From assembly GCA_049890115.1 (NCBI GenBank), contig JBMHCC010000045.1, forward strand, positions 1-64,000: a stretch of 64,000 nt of DNA, given 5' to 3'. The first letter of the stretch is position 1. Every line of letters starts with the position of its first letter. This DNA comes from UBA685 sp049890115. GTDB taxonomy: Bacteria; Pseudomonadota; Alphaproteobacteria; Puniceispirillales; Puniceispirillaceae. A program made the translations under genes and the position numbers. Positions 7,148 through 16,039 of this stretch are shown piece by piece. The notes below the pieces were generated by a model, which saw nothing but the letters and a program-made list of their open reading frames with translations, made no database searches and had not been told where the DNA came from.

Positions 7148-8293
7148 ATGATTACAAACACCCGCCCTGATGCGCCACTTTATACTAGCCGCCTGTCAAT
7201 CGATCTTGATGCTATTTGCAAAAATTGGCGTTATTTAGATGCTATGACAGATGATGATTGCCACACAGGCGCTGTTATCAAAGCAGATTGCTATGGTATG
7301 GGCATGACAGCTATCGCCCCTGCTTTGTGGCAGGCAGGCTGCCGCTATTTTTTCACAGCTCGATTATCAGAAGCGATTATGGCACGCACTTTATTGCCAG
7401 ATGCTCATATCATTGTATTTGATGGCCTAAGAGATGGTGAAGAAGATAGCTTTTATCGCCACAATCTCATTGCCTGTTTGAATGACCTAGAGCAGATTGC
7501 AAGAGCCAAAGCATTTACAGCAAAGCATAATAGCTCATTACCAATTTGTTTAGCACTTGATACTGGCATGTCACGTTTGGGGCTATCTGAAGCTGATTGG
7601 CAGGAGTTAATAGCACAGCAAGATTGGCGTGATGATTTAGATATCAGACTGCTATTATCTCATTTATCATCAAGTGATGACAGCCAGTCGCCGCATAATG
7701 CTCGCCAAAATAACCAGCTAGCCAATGCTGTGACAGACCTTGATATCCCTATCAGCCTTGCTAATTCAGGTGGCATTTTATTGGGAAAACAGTTTCATCA
7801 CACCCTCACACGCCCTGGCATTGCACTTTATGGCATCGCGCCTGACAAAGCAGAACAAGGTCTGTCACCTGTTATGTCACTAACCGCAGATATCTTGCAG
7901 ATTAGAGAGATAGAAACAGGTACAAGCGTTGGCTATGGGGCTGATTTTGTGGCTGAAAGACCAATGCGGTTAGCAACGCTTGGCATTGGCTATGCTGATG
8001 GCATGCAACGACATTACAAAGATTATTTGCGCCCTAAAATTGGTGAATATGAGTGCGATATTATTGGCCGCATCTCGATGGATAGCCTTGTCATTGATAT
8101 CACAGAGGTGCCTGGTGATGTTATCGCCAATCATTCTTGTGCTATTTTATTAGATGATAGCTATAATGCAGATGACTTAGCTAACGATACCGGTACAATC
8201 AACTATGAGATACTAACGCTACTTGGCGAACGGGTTCAGCGTCATTATCATGGTGAGATGTTTGTGTCTGGCAAAAATGAGGATAAGGCATGA
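7148..8293 (+). CDS. alr: Alanine racemase
   Basis: This PLP enzyme makes D-alanine for peptidoglycan. The 381-residue protein has the PLP-binding lysine at position 45 in A-V-I-K-A-D-C-Y-G-M-G (a Cys where Ala/Asn is more common), the C-terminal catalytic tyrosine in S-V-G-Y-G-A-D-F, and G-R-I-S-M-D near the substrate site. It begins 18 bp after dnaB and its stop overlaps the next start (ATGA). dnaB followed by alr is a common alphaproteobacterial order. Confidence 0.95.
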   Translation: MITNTRPDAPLYTSRLSIDLDAICKNWRYLDAMTDDDCHTGAVIKADCYGMGMTAIAPALWQAGCRYFFTARLSEAIMARTLLPDAHIIVFDGLRDGEEDSFYRHNLIACLNDLEQIARAKAFTAKHNSSLPICLALDTGMSRLGLSEADWQELIAQQDWRDDLDIRLLLSHLSSSDDSQSPHNARQNNQLANAVTDLDIPISLANSGGILLGKQFHHTLTRPGIALYGIAPDKAEQGLSPVMSLTADILQIREIETGTSVGYGADFVAERPMRLATLGIGYADGMQRHYKDYLRPKIGEYECDIIGRISMDSLVIDITEVPGDVIANHSCAILLDDSYNADDLANDTGTINYEILTLLGERVQRHYHGEMFVSGKNEDKA

Positions 8294-9069
8294 TCTTTGG
8301 ATTTTTACAAAGGACAGGCCGTGCGGCTTTTGAATTCTTGGCCAGTTTTGGGCGCATCGCACTATTTACCGCATCAGCTATTCGCTGGACGATACAGCCC
8401 CCTTATTATGGCCGCCAATTAGCACGCCAAATTCTGGATATCGGCTATTATTCTTTGCCCGTGGTGGGGCTAACAACGCTATTTTCTGGCATGGTGCTAG
8501 CCTTGCAATCCTATACAGGCTTTGCGCGTTTTTCAGCAGAAGATACAGTTGCAACCGTCGTTGTCTTATCGGTGACACGAGAATTAGGCCCTGTCTTGGC
8601 TGGCCTGATGGTTGCTGGGCGAATTGGTGCATCAATGGCTGCTGAAATTGGCACAATGAGAGTGACAGATCAAATTGACGCCCTTGATACGCTTTCCACA
8701 AGGCCAATGCAGTATTTGGTGGCACCACGCCTGCTTGCTGGCACCTTATGCCTGCCATTTCTGGTGCTGATTGGCGATATTATCGGCGTATTTGGTGGCT
8801 ATATTGTTGGTGTCTACCGATTAGGTTTCAACCCATCTGTCTATTTATCCAGAACATTGGAGTTTTTAGAATTCTCAGATGTGATGCTTGGCCTCATCAA
8901 GGCAGCTGTCTTTGGTTTCTTGATAGCTCTGATGGGGTGCTATCATGGCTATCATTCAGGCAGAGGTGCTGAAGGTGTTGGCCTTGCGACAACAAATGCT
9001 GTGGTTTCAGCCTCTATCTTTATTTTGATAGCGAACTATCTTGTCACAGCATTATTTTTTGGGGTGTAG
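8290..9069 (+). CDS. mlaE: MlaE-family ABC transporter permease
   Basis: MlaE-type permeases form the inner-membrane channel of phospholipid transporters that maintain outer-membrane asymmetry. The 259-residue protein has an amphipathic start, about five hydrophobic segments, and the conserved family centre (R-E-L-G-P-V-L-A-G-L-M-V-A-G-R, then E-I-G-T-M-R-V-T-D-Q-I-D-A-L). Its start overlaps the alr stop and the ATPase gene follows after 5 bp. No mlaD (MCE-domain) gene follows, so the substrate-binding partner must be encoded elsewhere. The symbol reflects the family only. Confidence 0.85.
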   Translation: MIFGFLQRTGRAAFEFLASFGRIALFTASAIRWTIQPPYYGRQLARQILDIGYYSLPVVGLTTLFSGMVLALQSYTGFARFSAEDTVATVVVLSVTRELGPVLAGLMVAGRIGASMAAEIGTMRVTDQIDALDTLSTRPMQYLVAPRLLAGTLCLPFLVLIGDIIGVFGGYIVGVYRLGFNPSVYLSRTLEFLEFSDVMLGLIKAAVFGFLIALMGCYHGYHSGRGAEGVGLATTNAVVSASIFILIANYLVTALFFGV

Positions 9070-9074
9070 CAACG

Positions 9075-9866
9075 ATGGCAATAAGCGCAAAAATCAAAAT
9101 TGACCATCTTGCCAAATCATTTTCAGGCAAACAGGTTTTAAAAGATATCAGTCTTGAAGTCGCACCACAGGAATCACTTGTCATTATTGGTACATCTGGC
9201 TGTGGCAAATCAGTTACGTTGAAATGTTTACTAGGTCTCATTCAACCTGATGCTGGCGCGATTTATCTTGATGGCAGCAATATTATTGGTCAAAGCCGCG
9301 CTCAGCGTGAGGAAATGCTGCATCGTTTTGGCATGACATTTCAGTTCGGCGCGTTATTTGACAGCTTGCCTATTTGGGAGAATATTACCTTTCGCTTGCG
9401 TCAAAAATCACCCTTAAGCCGCGTAAAAGCACGTGATATCGCTGTTGAAATTGTCAGCCAGCTTGGGTTAGGCGCTCATGTGGTTGATCAATATCCTGCT
9501 GAATTATCAGGCGGCATGCAAAAACGTGTTGCACTTGCCAGAGCGATTGCTGATAAGCCGGAAATCCTGCTTTTTGATGAACCAACATCTGGCCTTGATC
9601 CTATTACTGGTGGTGTGATTGATAATCTGATCACAGATTCAGTGCGCCGACTTGGCGCAACAGCTATTACCATCAGCCATGATATGGCATCTGTCAGACG
9701 CATTGCTGATAAGGTTGCTATGATCCATCAAGGCCGCGTTATCTGGTGTGGTGATGCTGATAAAATGGATAAGACAGGCATTGCTGAGGTTGACCAATTT
9801 GTAAATGGTAAGCCTGAAGGCCCCCTCACCACAGCCATTAATAGCGCCCATAATAAAGGCGATTAA
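9075..9866 (+). CDS. mlaF: MlaF-family ABC transporter ATP-binding protein
   Basis: This is the ATPase partner of the permease just upstream. The 263-residue protein has Walker A G-T-S-G-C-G-K-S, a Q-loop with the M-T-F-Q-F-G-A-L-F-D-S-L stretch typical of MlaF, signature L-S-G-G-M, Walker B L-L-F-D-E-P-T-S-G-L-D and an H-loop I-T-I-S-H-D-M. Its stop codon shares one base with the radA start (TAATG). By family it drives phospholipid movement between inner and outer membrane; direction and substrate cannot be read from sequence. Confidence 0.87.
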   Translation: MAISAKIKIDHLAKSFSGKQVLKDISLEVAPQESLVIIGTSGCGKSVTLKCLLGLIQPDAGAIYLDGSNIIGQSRAQREEMLHRFGMTFQFGALFDSLPIWENITFRLRQKSPLSRVKARDIAVEIVSQLGLGAHVVDQYPAELSGGMQKRVALARAIADKPEILLFDEPTSGLDPITGGVIDNLITDSVRRLGATAITISHDMASVRRIADKVAMIHQGRVIWCGDADKMDKTGIAEVDQFVNGKPEGPLTTAINSAHNKGD

Positions 9867-11239
9867 TGATGGCACGGCGTCAAACACAATATATTTGTTC
9901 CCAATGTGCTAGCACAGCACCGAAATGGTCTGGTAAATGTGATAATTGTGGTGCTTGGAACGCGATGAGCGAGGAAGCAGCCCCGTCTCTATCAACACCT
10001 GGCAAAAAAATAACAGGTAGGCGTGTTGATTTAGAACCGCTTTCTGCCTCTGAGGACAGGCCACCTCTGGCACGTCATAAATCAGATATTGCTGAATTAG
10101 ACCGGGTGATTGGCGGCGGCATAGTACCTGGTTCTGCATTGCTCATTGGCGGCGATCCTGGCATTGGAAAATCAACCTTATTATTACAAATGATGTGCCG
10201 CGCATCGCAAAAAGGCTTGAAAGCAGCCTATTTTTCAGGTGAGGAATCAGCTGAACAGGTGCGTATGCGTGCACAGCGCCTAGGTCTATCCTCTGCCCCG
10301 CTTCAACTAGCAACAGCAACAAACGCAGCTGATATAGCAGCATCACTTACCGCTGGTGATGGATTTGATATTGTTGTGATTGATTCTATTCAGACCATGT
10401 ATCTGCCAAGCCTTGATTCAGCCCCTGGCACAGTCTCGCAGGTGCGCGCTGCCGCCCAAGAGTTAATCCATGCAGCCAAAAAATGCGGTGCTGCGGTGTT
10501 TTTTGTAGGTCATGTCACGAAAGAAGGCGCCATTGCAGGGCCGCGTGTTTTGGAACATATGGTTGATTGTGTGCTTTATTTCGAAGGTGATCGCAGTCAT
10601 CATTTCCGGATTTTACGCGGCGTGAAAAACCGTTTTGGCCCAACTGATGAAATTGGTGTGTTTGAAATGACAGAGCTGGGGCTTGCTGAGGTTGCGAACC
10701 CATCAGAGTTATTTCTGGCTGACAGGCGCGAGCATGTAGCAGGTGCTGCTGTCTTTGCTGGATTGGAAGGCACCAGACCTGTTTTGGTTGAGATTGAGGC
10801 ATTGGTTGCCCCATCATCATTAGCATCACCGCGCCGTAATGTGGTTGGCTGGGATAATGGAAGGCTGGCTATGCTCACAGCTGTTCTAGAAGCACGGTGC
10901 GGGGTGCCTTTATCAGGACGTGATATCTTTTTAAATGTGGCAGGCGGATTAAAAATATCAGAACCAGCAGCTGATATGGCTGTGGCAGCAGCACTGATTA
11001 GCTCTGTTACTGGCATTGCGCTTCCGGCGCGTTCAGTCTTCTTTGGTGAAGTTGCCTTATCAGGTGAATTACGTCAGGTCCCGCAAGTTGAAACAAGGCT
11101 AAAAGAAGCCTTTAAGCTTGGCTTTGATCAAGCGATTATGCCACGACCACGAAAATCAGCGCCAGCACCAAAGGGCTTATCTGTGAATTTCACAGAAAAT
11201 CTTGCACAATTAATTGAAAATCTGGGCGGCCTGTCGTAA
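9866..11239 (+). CDS. radA: DNA repair protein RadA
   Basis: RadA is a DnaB-like motor that promotes branch migration in homologous recombination. The 457-residue protein has an N-terminal zinc finger (Cys11, Cys14, Cys25, Cys28), a RecA-like ATPase with Walker A G-G-D-P-G-I-G-K-S-T at about 95-104, the RadA-specific K-N-R-F-G motif, and a C-terminal Lon-protease-like domain. A second ATG three bases downstream is an equally possible start. It lies between the ABC pair and cvpA in an otherwise standard dnaB-alr-radA-cvpA-purF order. Confidence 0.95.
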   Translation: MMARRQTQYICSQCASTAPKWSGKCDNCGAWNAMSEEAAPSLSTPGKKITGRRVDLEPLSASEDRPPLARHKSDIAELDRVIGGGIVPGSALLIGGDPGIGKSTLLLQMMCRASQKGLKAAYFSGEESAEQVRMRAQRLGLSSAPLQLATATNAADIAASLTAGDGFDIVVIDSIQTMYLPSLDSAPGTVSQVRAAAQELIHAAKKCGAAVFFVGHVTKEGAIAGPRVLEHMVDCVLYFEGDRSHHFRILRGVKNRFGPTDEIGVFEMTELGLAEVANPSELFLADRREHVAGAAVFAGLEGTRPVLVEIEALVAPSSLASPRRNVVGWDNGRLAMLTAVLEARCGVPLSGRDIFLNVAGGLKISEPAADMAVAAALISSVTGIALPARSVFFGEVALSGELRQVPQVETRLKEAFKLGFDQAIMPRPRKSAPAPKGLSVNFTENLAQLIENLGGLS

Positions 11240-11290
11240 CAATGGGCAAGGTATTATAACCGCCCTGCCTGTGGCAAAAGAGAGATAATT

Positions 11291-11935
11291 ATGGATTTAG
11301 CATCCCTTAATTTTGTTGATTATATCATTTTAGTGGTGCTTGCTATCTCTAGCATTATGTCGACATTACGTGGCATGACCAGAGAGGCTCTTGGCCTGTT
11401 TGGTTGGGCATTATCTCTTTTGGTGGCAAGGTTAACCGCACCATTTCTGCAAGACCCTGTTAGCGCTGTTATCCCAAGCGAAACGCTTGCTAATGGTATT
11501 GCCTGGTCTATCCCCTTTATTGGTACCGTCGTAATCTGGTTTATCTTGGCAACCTTAATTTCGCCTGGTTTGAAAAAAGCGGGGCTTGGCGCACTTGATA
11601 GATGGTTTGGTGTGCTTTTTGGTTTTGTCAGAGGTGTTTTTATTGTCACAGCTATTTATATCGGGTCTGTTATTGGCCTTGACGGTGAAGATAATTTGCC
11701 AACAGCAGCCGCAGAATCACAATCAGCGAATGTGATTCGTGCGCTTGGGGAATTAACAACGCCCTTATTACCGCAAGACCTAGCAACACAACTAACAGAA
11801 GGCTTGCGTGAGGCAGATATTGAGGCATTAACGCCAACGGCACCTGAATTTGTTGAAGACAGCCTAAATAAGGTTCAAGAAGAAACCGAGACACGTTCAG
11901 GCGGTCTTGGATTATTAAGTGATGAGCAGAATTAA
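11291..11935 (+). CDS. cvpA: CvpA family membrane protein
   Basis: CvpA proteins are inner-membrane proteins first linked to colicin V production and later to envelope stress and bile tolerance; the molecular activity is unknown. The 214-residue protein has about four hydrophobic segments in its first 130 residues and the family features L-R-G-M-T-R-E-A-L-G-L-F-G-W and F-G-V-L-F-G-F-V-R-G, then a soluble acidic C-terminal tail. It lies directly upstream of purF, the classical cvpA-purF pairing. Confidence 0.9.
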   Translation: MDLASLNFVDYIILVVLAISSIMSTLRGMTREALGLFGWALSLLVARLTAPFLQDPVSAVIPSETLANGIAWSIPFIGTVVIWFILATLISPGLKKAGLGALDRWFGVLFGFVRGVFIVTAIYIGSVIGLDGEDNLPTAAAESQSANVIRALGELTTPLLPQDLATQLTEGLREADIEALTPTAPEFVEDSLNKVQEETETRSGGLGLLSDEQN

Positions 11936-11952
11936 CCTGCTGTTAAGGTGAA

Positions 11953-13422
11953 ATGATTATGACAAGCCCCTTTGATGCTGGCCTTATCAGTAGTGATGAT
12001 GGTGATAAACTAAATGAAGAATGTGCCGTTTTCGGAGTTTTCAGCTCTGGTAACAGTGCCCATCTGTTAACAGCTCTTGGGCTTCATGCCTTGCAACATC
12101 GCGGCCAAGAAGCCACTGGCATGGTGTCTTTTGATGGCACACAATTTAAAGATTTGCGCGGCCTTGGTCATGTTGGTGAGAATTTTGATGCTGGCTCTCC
12201 TGAAATGGCTGAGATGTCTGGCCATCTTGCAATAGGCCATAATCGCTATTCCACCACAGGGCAATCTGAATTTCGCAATATTCAGCCGTTCCTGACTGAG
12301 CTTGCTTTTGGCAAATTTGGATTAGCGCATAATGGCAATCTCACCAATGCTGAAAGATTGCGCACCTCTCTTGTATCTGCTGGCAGCTTGTTTCAATCAA
12401 CCACTGATACAGAGGTGATCATCCACCTCGTGGCACGTTCACATCGCAAAACACCAAAAGAACGCTTAACAGAAGCTCTCATGCAGGTTGAAGGTGCTTA
12501 TGCATTATTATGCATGTTTGATAACCAACTGATTGGTGTCAGAGACCCGCTTGGTATCCGCCCGCTTGTGCTTGGCAAGCTAGAAGATGGCTATGTGTTA
12601 TCATCTGAAAGCTGCGGCCTTGATATTGTTGGCGCTGAATTTGTGCGTGATATCAAAGCAGGTGAAATGGTCATCATTGATGGTGATGGGGTGCAATCAT
12701 TTTTCCCATTTGCCAATACAGGCTCTCGGTTTTGTGTGTTTGAATATGTCTATTTTGCGCGTCCTGACTCCATCATGGAAGGGCGCGGTGTTTATGCCAC
12801 CAGAAAACAAATTGGTATGGAATTAGCAGATGAATCATCTGTCCAAGCTGATGTGGTTGTTCCTGTGCCAGATTCTGGTGTCCCCGCTGCAATCGGTTAT
12901 TCAGAAAAATCAGGCATACCCTTTGATTTAGGCATTATCCGTAATCACTATATTGGGCGCACTTTCATTCAGCCAACGCAAGCAGGCAGAACCCAATCTG
13001 TGCGTATGAAACATAATGCCAATATTGCCGCTATCAAAGGCAAGAGCGTCATTTTGATTGATGATTCTATTGTGCGCGGCACGACCTCTCGCAAAATCGT
13101 TCAAATGGTCAGAGATGCGGGTGCCAAAGAAGTGCATATGCGCATTGCCAGCCCGCCAACCATTAGTCCCTGCTTTTATGGCGTTGATACACCAGACAAA
13201 GAAAAATTAATCGCAGCCAAAATGAGCATTGATGAAATCGCTCATGAAATTGGTGCAGACAGCCTTGCCTTTATTTCACATGATGGTCTGTATCGTGCTA
13301 TGGGCTATGCCAATGGACGCAATCAAGATAGCCCGCAATTTTGCGATGCTTGCTTCTCTGGAGATTATCCTGTCAAAACAGATGTCAAAAACTTCTCAAG
13401 CGGAATGAAAAATGACCAGTAA
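11953..13422 (+). CDS. purF: Amidophosphoribosyltransferase (PurF)
   Basis: PurF makes phosphoribosylamine from PRPP and glutamine, the first committed step of purine synthesis. After a short propeptide the catalytic Cys24 opens the Ntn-type glutaminase domain (E-E-C-A-V-F-G-V), with H-R-G-Q-E-A-T-G following. The C-terminal PRPP domain has V-I-L-I-D-D-S-I-V-R-G-T-T-S. Several cysteines near the C-terminus (C-D-A-C-F-S-G-D-Y-P) fit the iron-sulfur class of PurF. It is separate from the pur cluster at 37-43 kb. The next gene overlaps its end by 11 bp. Confidence 0.97.
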   Translation: MIMTSPFDAGLISSDDGDKLNEECAVFGVFSSGNSAHLLTALGLHALQHRGQEATGMVSFDGTQFKDLRGLGHVGENFDAGSPEMAEMSGHLAIGHNRYSTTGQSEFRNIQPFLTELAFGKFGLAHNGNLTNAERLRTSLVSAGSLFQSTTDTEVIIHLVARSHRKTPKERLTEALMQVEGAYALLCMFDNQLIGVRDPLGIRPLVLGKLEDGYVLSSESCGLDIVGAEFVRDIKAGEMVIIDGDGVQSFFPFANTGSRFCVFEYVYFARPDSIMEGRGVYATRKQIGMELADESSVQADVVVPVPDSGVPAAIGYSEKSGIPFDLGIIRNHYIGRTFIQPTQAGRTQSVRMKHNANIAAIKGKSVILIDDSIVRGTTSRKIVQMVRDAGAKEVHMRIASPPTISPCFYGVDTPDKEKLIAAKMSIDEIAHEIGADSLAFISHDGLYRAMGYANGRNQDSPQFCDACFSGDYPVKTDVKNFSSGMKNDQ

Positions 13423-14131
13423 GCTATTAGAAAACAAGGTTATTCTTGTAACAGGTGCCAGTAGAGGTATTGGACGCTCTGTGGCAATCGCAGCCGCCAA
13501 AGAAGGTGCAGAATTGCTTATCACAGGTCGCACAACAGGTGCCTTGGAAGAAGTGGATGATGAGATAAATGAGGCTGGCGGCTCAGCTGTTATTATTGAG
13601 ATGGATCAAACAGATCTTGAGGCGATACCGCGCCTTGCCAGTGCCATAGCCAGCCGTTGGGGGCGTCTTGATGGGTTTGTTGCTAATGCTGGCCAGCTTG
13701 GTCAATTATCACCAATGCCACATCAGGATACCGAAACATGGGACAGAACCTTATTGGTGAACCTGACTTCACAATTTCACATGATAAAGGCATTTGACCC
13801 GCTATTACGCGCTTCTGATGCTGGCAGAGCTGTTTTAGTATCATCTGGCGCAGCGGTTGGTGTGCGGCCTTTCTGGGGTGCTTATGCAGTCTCAAAGGCT
13901 GGTCTTGAGGCTATGGGGCGTGCGTGGGCTGGTGAGTCTGAACAGACCAACATGAAGATTAATATGATTGACCCTGGCGGTACCAGAACAGCAATGCGTG
14001 CTGCAGCCTTTCCGGGCGAAGATCCAGCCACCCTGCCAACAGGCGATGATATTGCACCTGCCTTTATTACCTTATTATCTGAAGAGTGCCCTTATCATGG
14101 CGCTTTGGTCAAGGCACGCGATCTTATCTAA
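13412..14131 (+). CDS. Short-chain dehydrogenase/reductase next to purF
   Basis: This is a 239-residue classical SDR with the cofactor loop T-G-A-S-R-G-I-G near the N-terminus, V-A-N-A-G, a catalytic serine in V-S-S-G-A-A and the Y-A-V-S-K active site. The substrate is unknown. An SDR directly after purF is a recurring alphaproteobacterial arrangement, and the 11-bp overlap suggests translational coupling. Its 3' end overlaps mnmC on the opposite strand by 8 bp. Confidence 0.88.
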   Translation: MTSKLLENKVILVTGASRGIGRSVAIAAAKEGAELLITGRTTGALEEVDDEINEAGGSAVIIEMDQTDLEAIPRLASAIASRWGRLDGFVANAGQLGQLSPMPHQDTETWDRTLLVNLTSQFHMIKAFDPLLRASDAGRAVLVSSGAAVGVRPFWGAYAVSKAGLEAMGRAWAGESEQTNMKINMIDPGGTRTAMRAAAFPGEDPATLPTGDDIAPAFITLLSEECPYHGALVKARDLI

Positions 14132-15953
14132 GGGCTTGTTGACGCCTAGGCGACAGACTGTCTCGCACCGCATTATCAAGGCCTTCTGGCAGGCCTAGCA
14201 TTTGTGCAACAAGCATTTCAGCTAGCAAGGGTGCATTGGTCATGCCTCGCGCCCCTAGGGCTGTCATAATAGAGATATGCGGGGCAATTTGACCAATAAG
14301 TGGCTGCCGGTCTTTTGATGAGAGACGCCATGAAAGCCTGCCATTATGAGGAGATAGCGTCGCTGCTGCCTCTGGCCACAGATGTGCTATGAGGCTCTGA
14401 TTATGCTGATGGCCCTTTTCACTCACCTCACGCTGGCCTGTCTTATCAAAACTAGCCCCTAAATATTGCTCACCATCAATGACAGGTGTGAGGTAACCGC
14501 CATAATGAAGCCCTGTTGTTACAGATGATAAAGAGGAGTGATGCCCTAAATAGCTAATTTGCCCTGCGCTAATTTGTGTTGCGAATTCTGGTAATTGTAA
14601 TTGAGAAAGAATTTGAGGCATTCCTGCACCACAGGCTAATATCAGATGGCTTGCTTCTATCACTTTGCCAGATTCTAACTGGATGATAAGCCCCTCTTCG
14701 CCCTGTTTGACAGAGCTTATCGCCTCATTTGTCAGACATGATGCTGATTGTGCCAACCCCTTAACCAGCCTGACAGGTGAGATAATAGACGATGCCTTTT
14801 GTTCTAATGCGCCAAAAGCAGCAGGCAGAGACGTCAAAGAGGCAACTTCGTCTTTATCAAGCCTTGTGACCAAATCCTCTGGCCAACCAAGTGCAGCTAA
14901 TTTTTGATTTCGCACAGCTTCTTTTTCAGGATAATCCAGAAATAAAGAACCCTGATGTAGGACCGCATCATGGTGCCTTGCTAACTGGCTGGCAAAAGAC
15001 AAACAAGATAGCGACATACGGCTTGGCGCATCATGATGCAAACGAAGACGTGCTGATTGCATGGCTACCTGATTGCCAGATGCCCCTTGTGCTAGCCCAT
15101 CTGCCTTATCAATCAAAACGGATTTGATGCCCCTTGCAGCAAAGCTGGCAGCAAGGCTAGCCCCAGCAATACCACCACCAATAATGACAGGTTGGCAATT
15201 GATGGTTTTACGAGGCATTTGACCTGGCTTTTCAGCTATCAGCATTTCACGCTTTCGTCCAAAGCCAGGCTTTTTGGCAATGGTGAAACCAGCTTTGGTC
15301 AGGCCATTTTTAACCCTAGATGCCACAGTAAAAGTGGCGCATTTGGCACCTTCTGCACTATGTCTTGCGATTTCTTGAAACAAATCTTCATGCCATAGGC
15401 TTTCATTTTTGGCAGGTGTAAAACCATCCAAAAACCAAATATCAGCTGTAAAGTCAGTTGCTGCCATCATCTGATAAGCATCGCCATAATGCAGATGAAG
15501 ATGTGTTTTACCAGCCTGCAAAATCACCTTGTGATAGCCTGGCCAGCGCGGCGGTAATTGGCTGATTAATTCAGTTGAATAAGGATGGATTTCAGCAAAA
15601 GGCTGATGTGCAAATTTGATAATATCAGCTGTTAAGGGACAGATTTCAAAGCTAATAAAGTCAATTTGGCAATCTGGATTGACCTTATCGCGCATTTGCT
15701 GTGCTGCCAAAAGATTCAAGCCTGTGCCAAATCCTGTTTCAGCAATGGTAATCTGCTGTGAAACTGCCATTTGCTGGGCAAGTTGCGTGCCTTCACAAAA
15801 CACATAACGGCTTTCAGCAAGGCCACCTTCACGCGAAAAATAGATATCATCATGACGCAAAGATGTAATGGCATCTTCTTTTTCAGCAATCTTGATATCT
15901 GGCAAGCTAACAAATGGTTGTTTGGCTGCTGATTTTTCGGGGCCGTTATCCAT
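14124..15953 (-). CDS. mnmC: Bifunctional tRNA mnm5s2U34 biosynthesis protein MnmC
   Basis: MnmC finishes the mnm5s2U modification at the wobble position of some tRNAs. In this 609-residue protein the N-terminal third is the SAM methyltransferase domain (G-F-G-T-G-L-N-L near residues 55-65 and W-F-L-D-G-F-T-P-A-K-N). The rest is the FAD oxidase that removes the carboxymethyl group, opening with V-I-I-G-G-G-I-A-G-A-S. Both halves are intact, so both reactions are expected. The gene stands alone on the minus strand. Confidence 0.93.
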   Translation of the reverse strand: MDNGPEKSAAKQPFVSLPDIKIAEKEDAITSLRHDDIYFSREGGLAESRYVFCEGTQLAQQMAVSQQITIAETGFGTGLNLLAAQQMRDKVNPDCQIDFISFEICPLTADIIKFAHQPFAEIHPYSTELISQLPPRWPGYHKVILQAGKTHLHLHYGDAYQMMAATDFTADIWFLDGFTPAKNESLWHEDLFQEIARHSAEGAKCATFTVASRVKNGLTKAGFTIAKKPGFGRKREMLIAEKPGQMPRKTINCQPVIIGGGIAGASLAASFAARGIKSVLIDKADGLAQGASGNQVAMQSARLRLHHDAPSRMSLSCLSFASQLARHHDAVLHQGSLFLDYPEKEAVRNQKLAALGWPEDLVTRLDKDEVASLTSLPAAFGALEQKASSIISPVRLVKGLAQSASCLTNEAISSVKQGEEGLIIQLESGKVIEASHLILACGAGMPQILSQLQLPEFATQISAGQISYLGHHSSLSSVTTGLHYGGYLTPVIDGEQYLGASFDKTGQREVSEKGHQHNQSLIAHLWPEAAATLSPHNGRLSWRLSSKDRQPLIGQIAPHISIMTALGARGMTNAPLLAEMLVAQMLGLPEGLDNAVRDSLSPRRQQALR

Positions 15954-16039
15954 TTTTTTCTTTTCTCAAAAGGTTAAACACACAAATCCTAAAGACGCCA
16001 TGGAGCTGCTATTAGAATAACTACAAAAAGGTGATGGTG

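Noticed and set aside
14665..15398. Several plus-strand frames inside mnmC
   Set aside because: They are antisense to a clear two-domain enzyme and resemble no protein.
15984..16009. Possible ECF-like element before the canonical cfa gene
   Set aside because: AAATCC is present, but after 16 bp the sequence is CTGC instead of CGTA, so the -10 half is missing.
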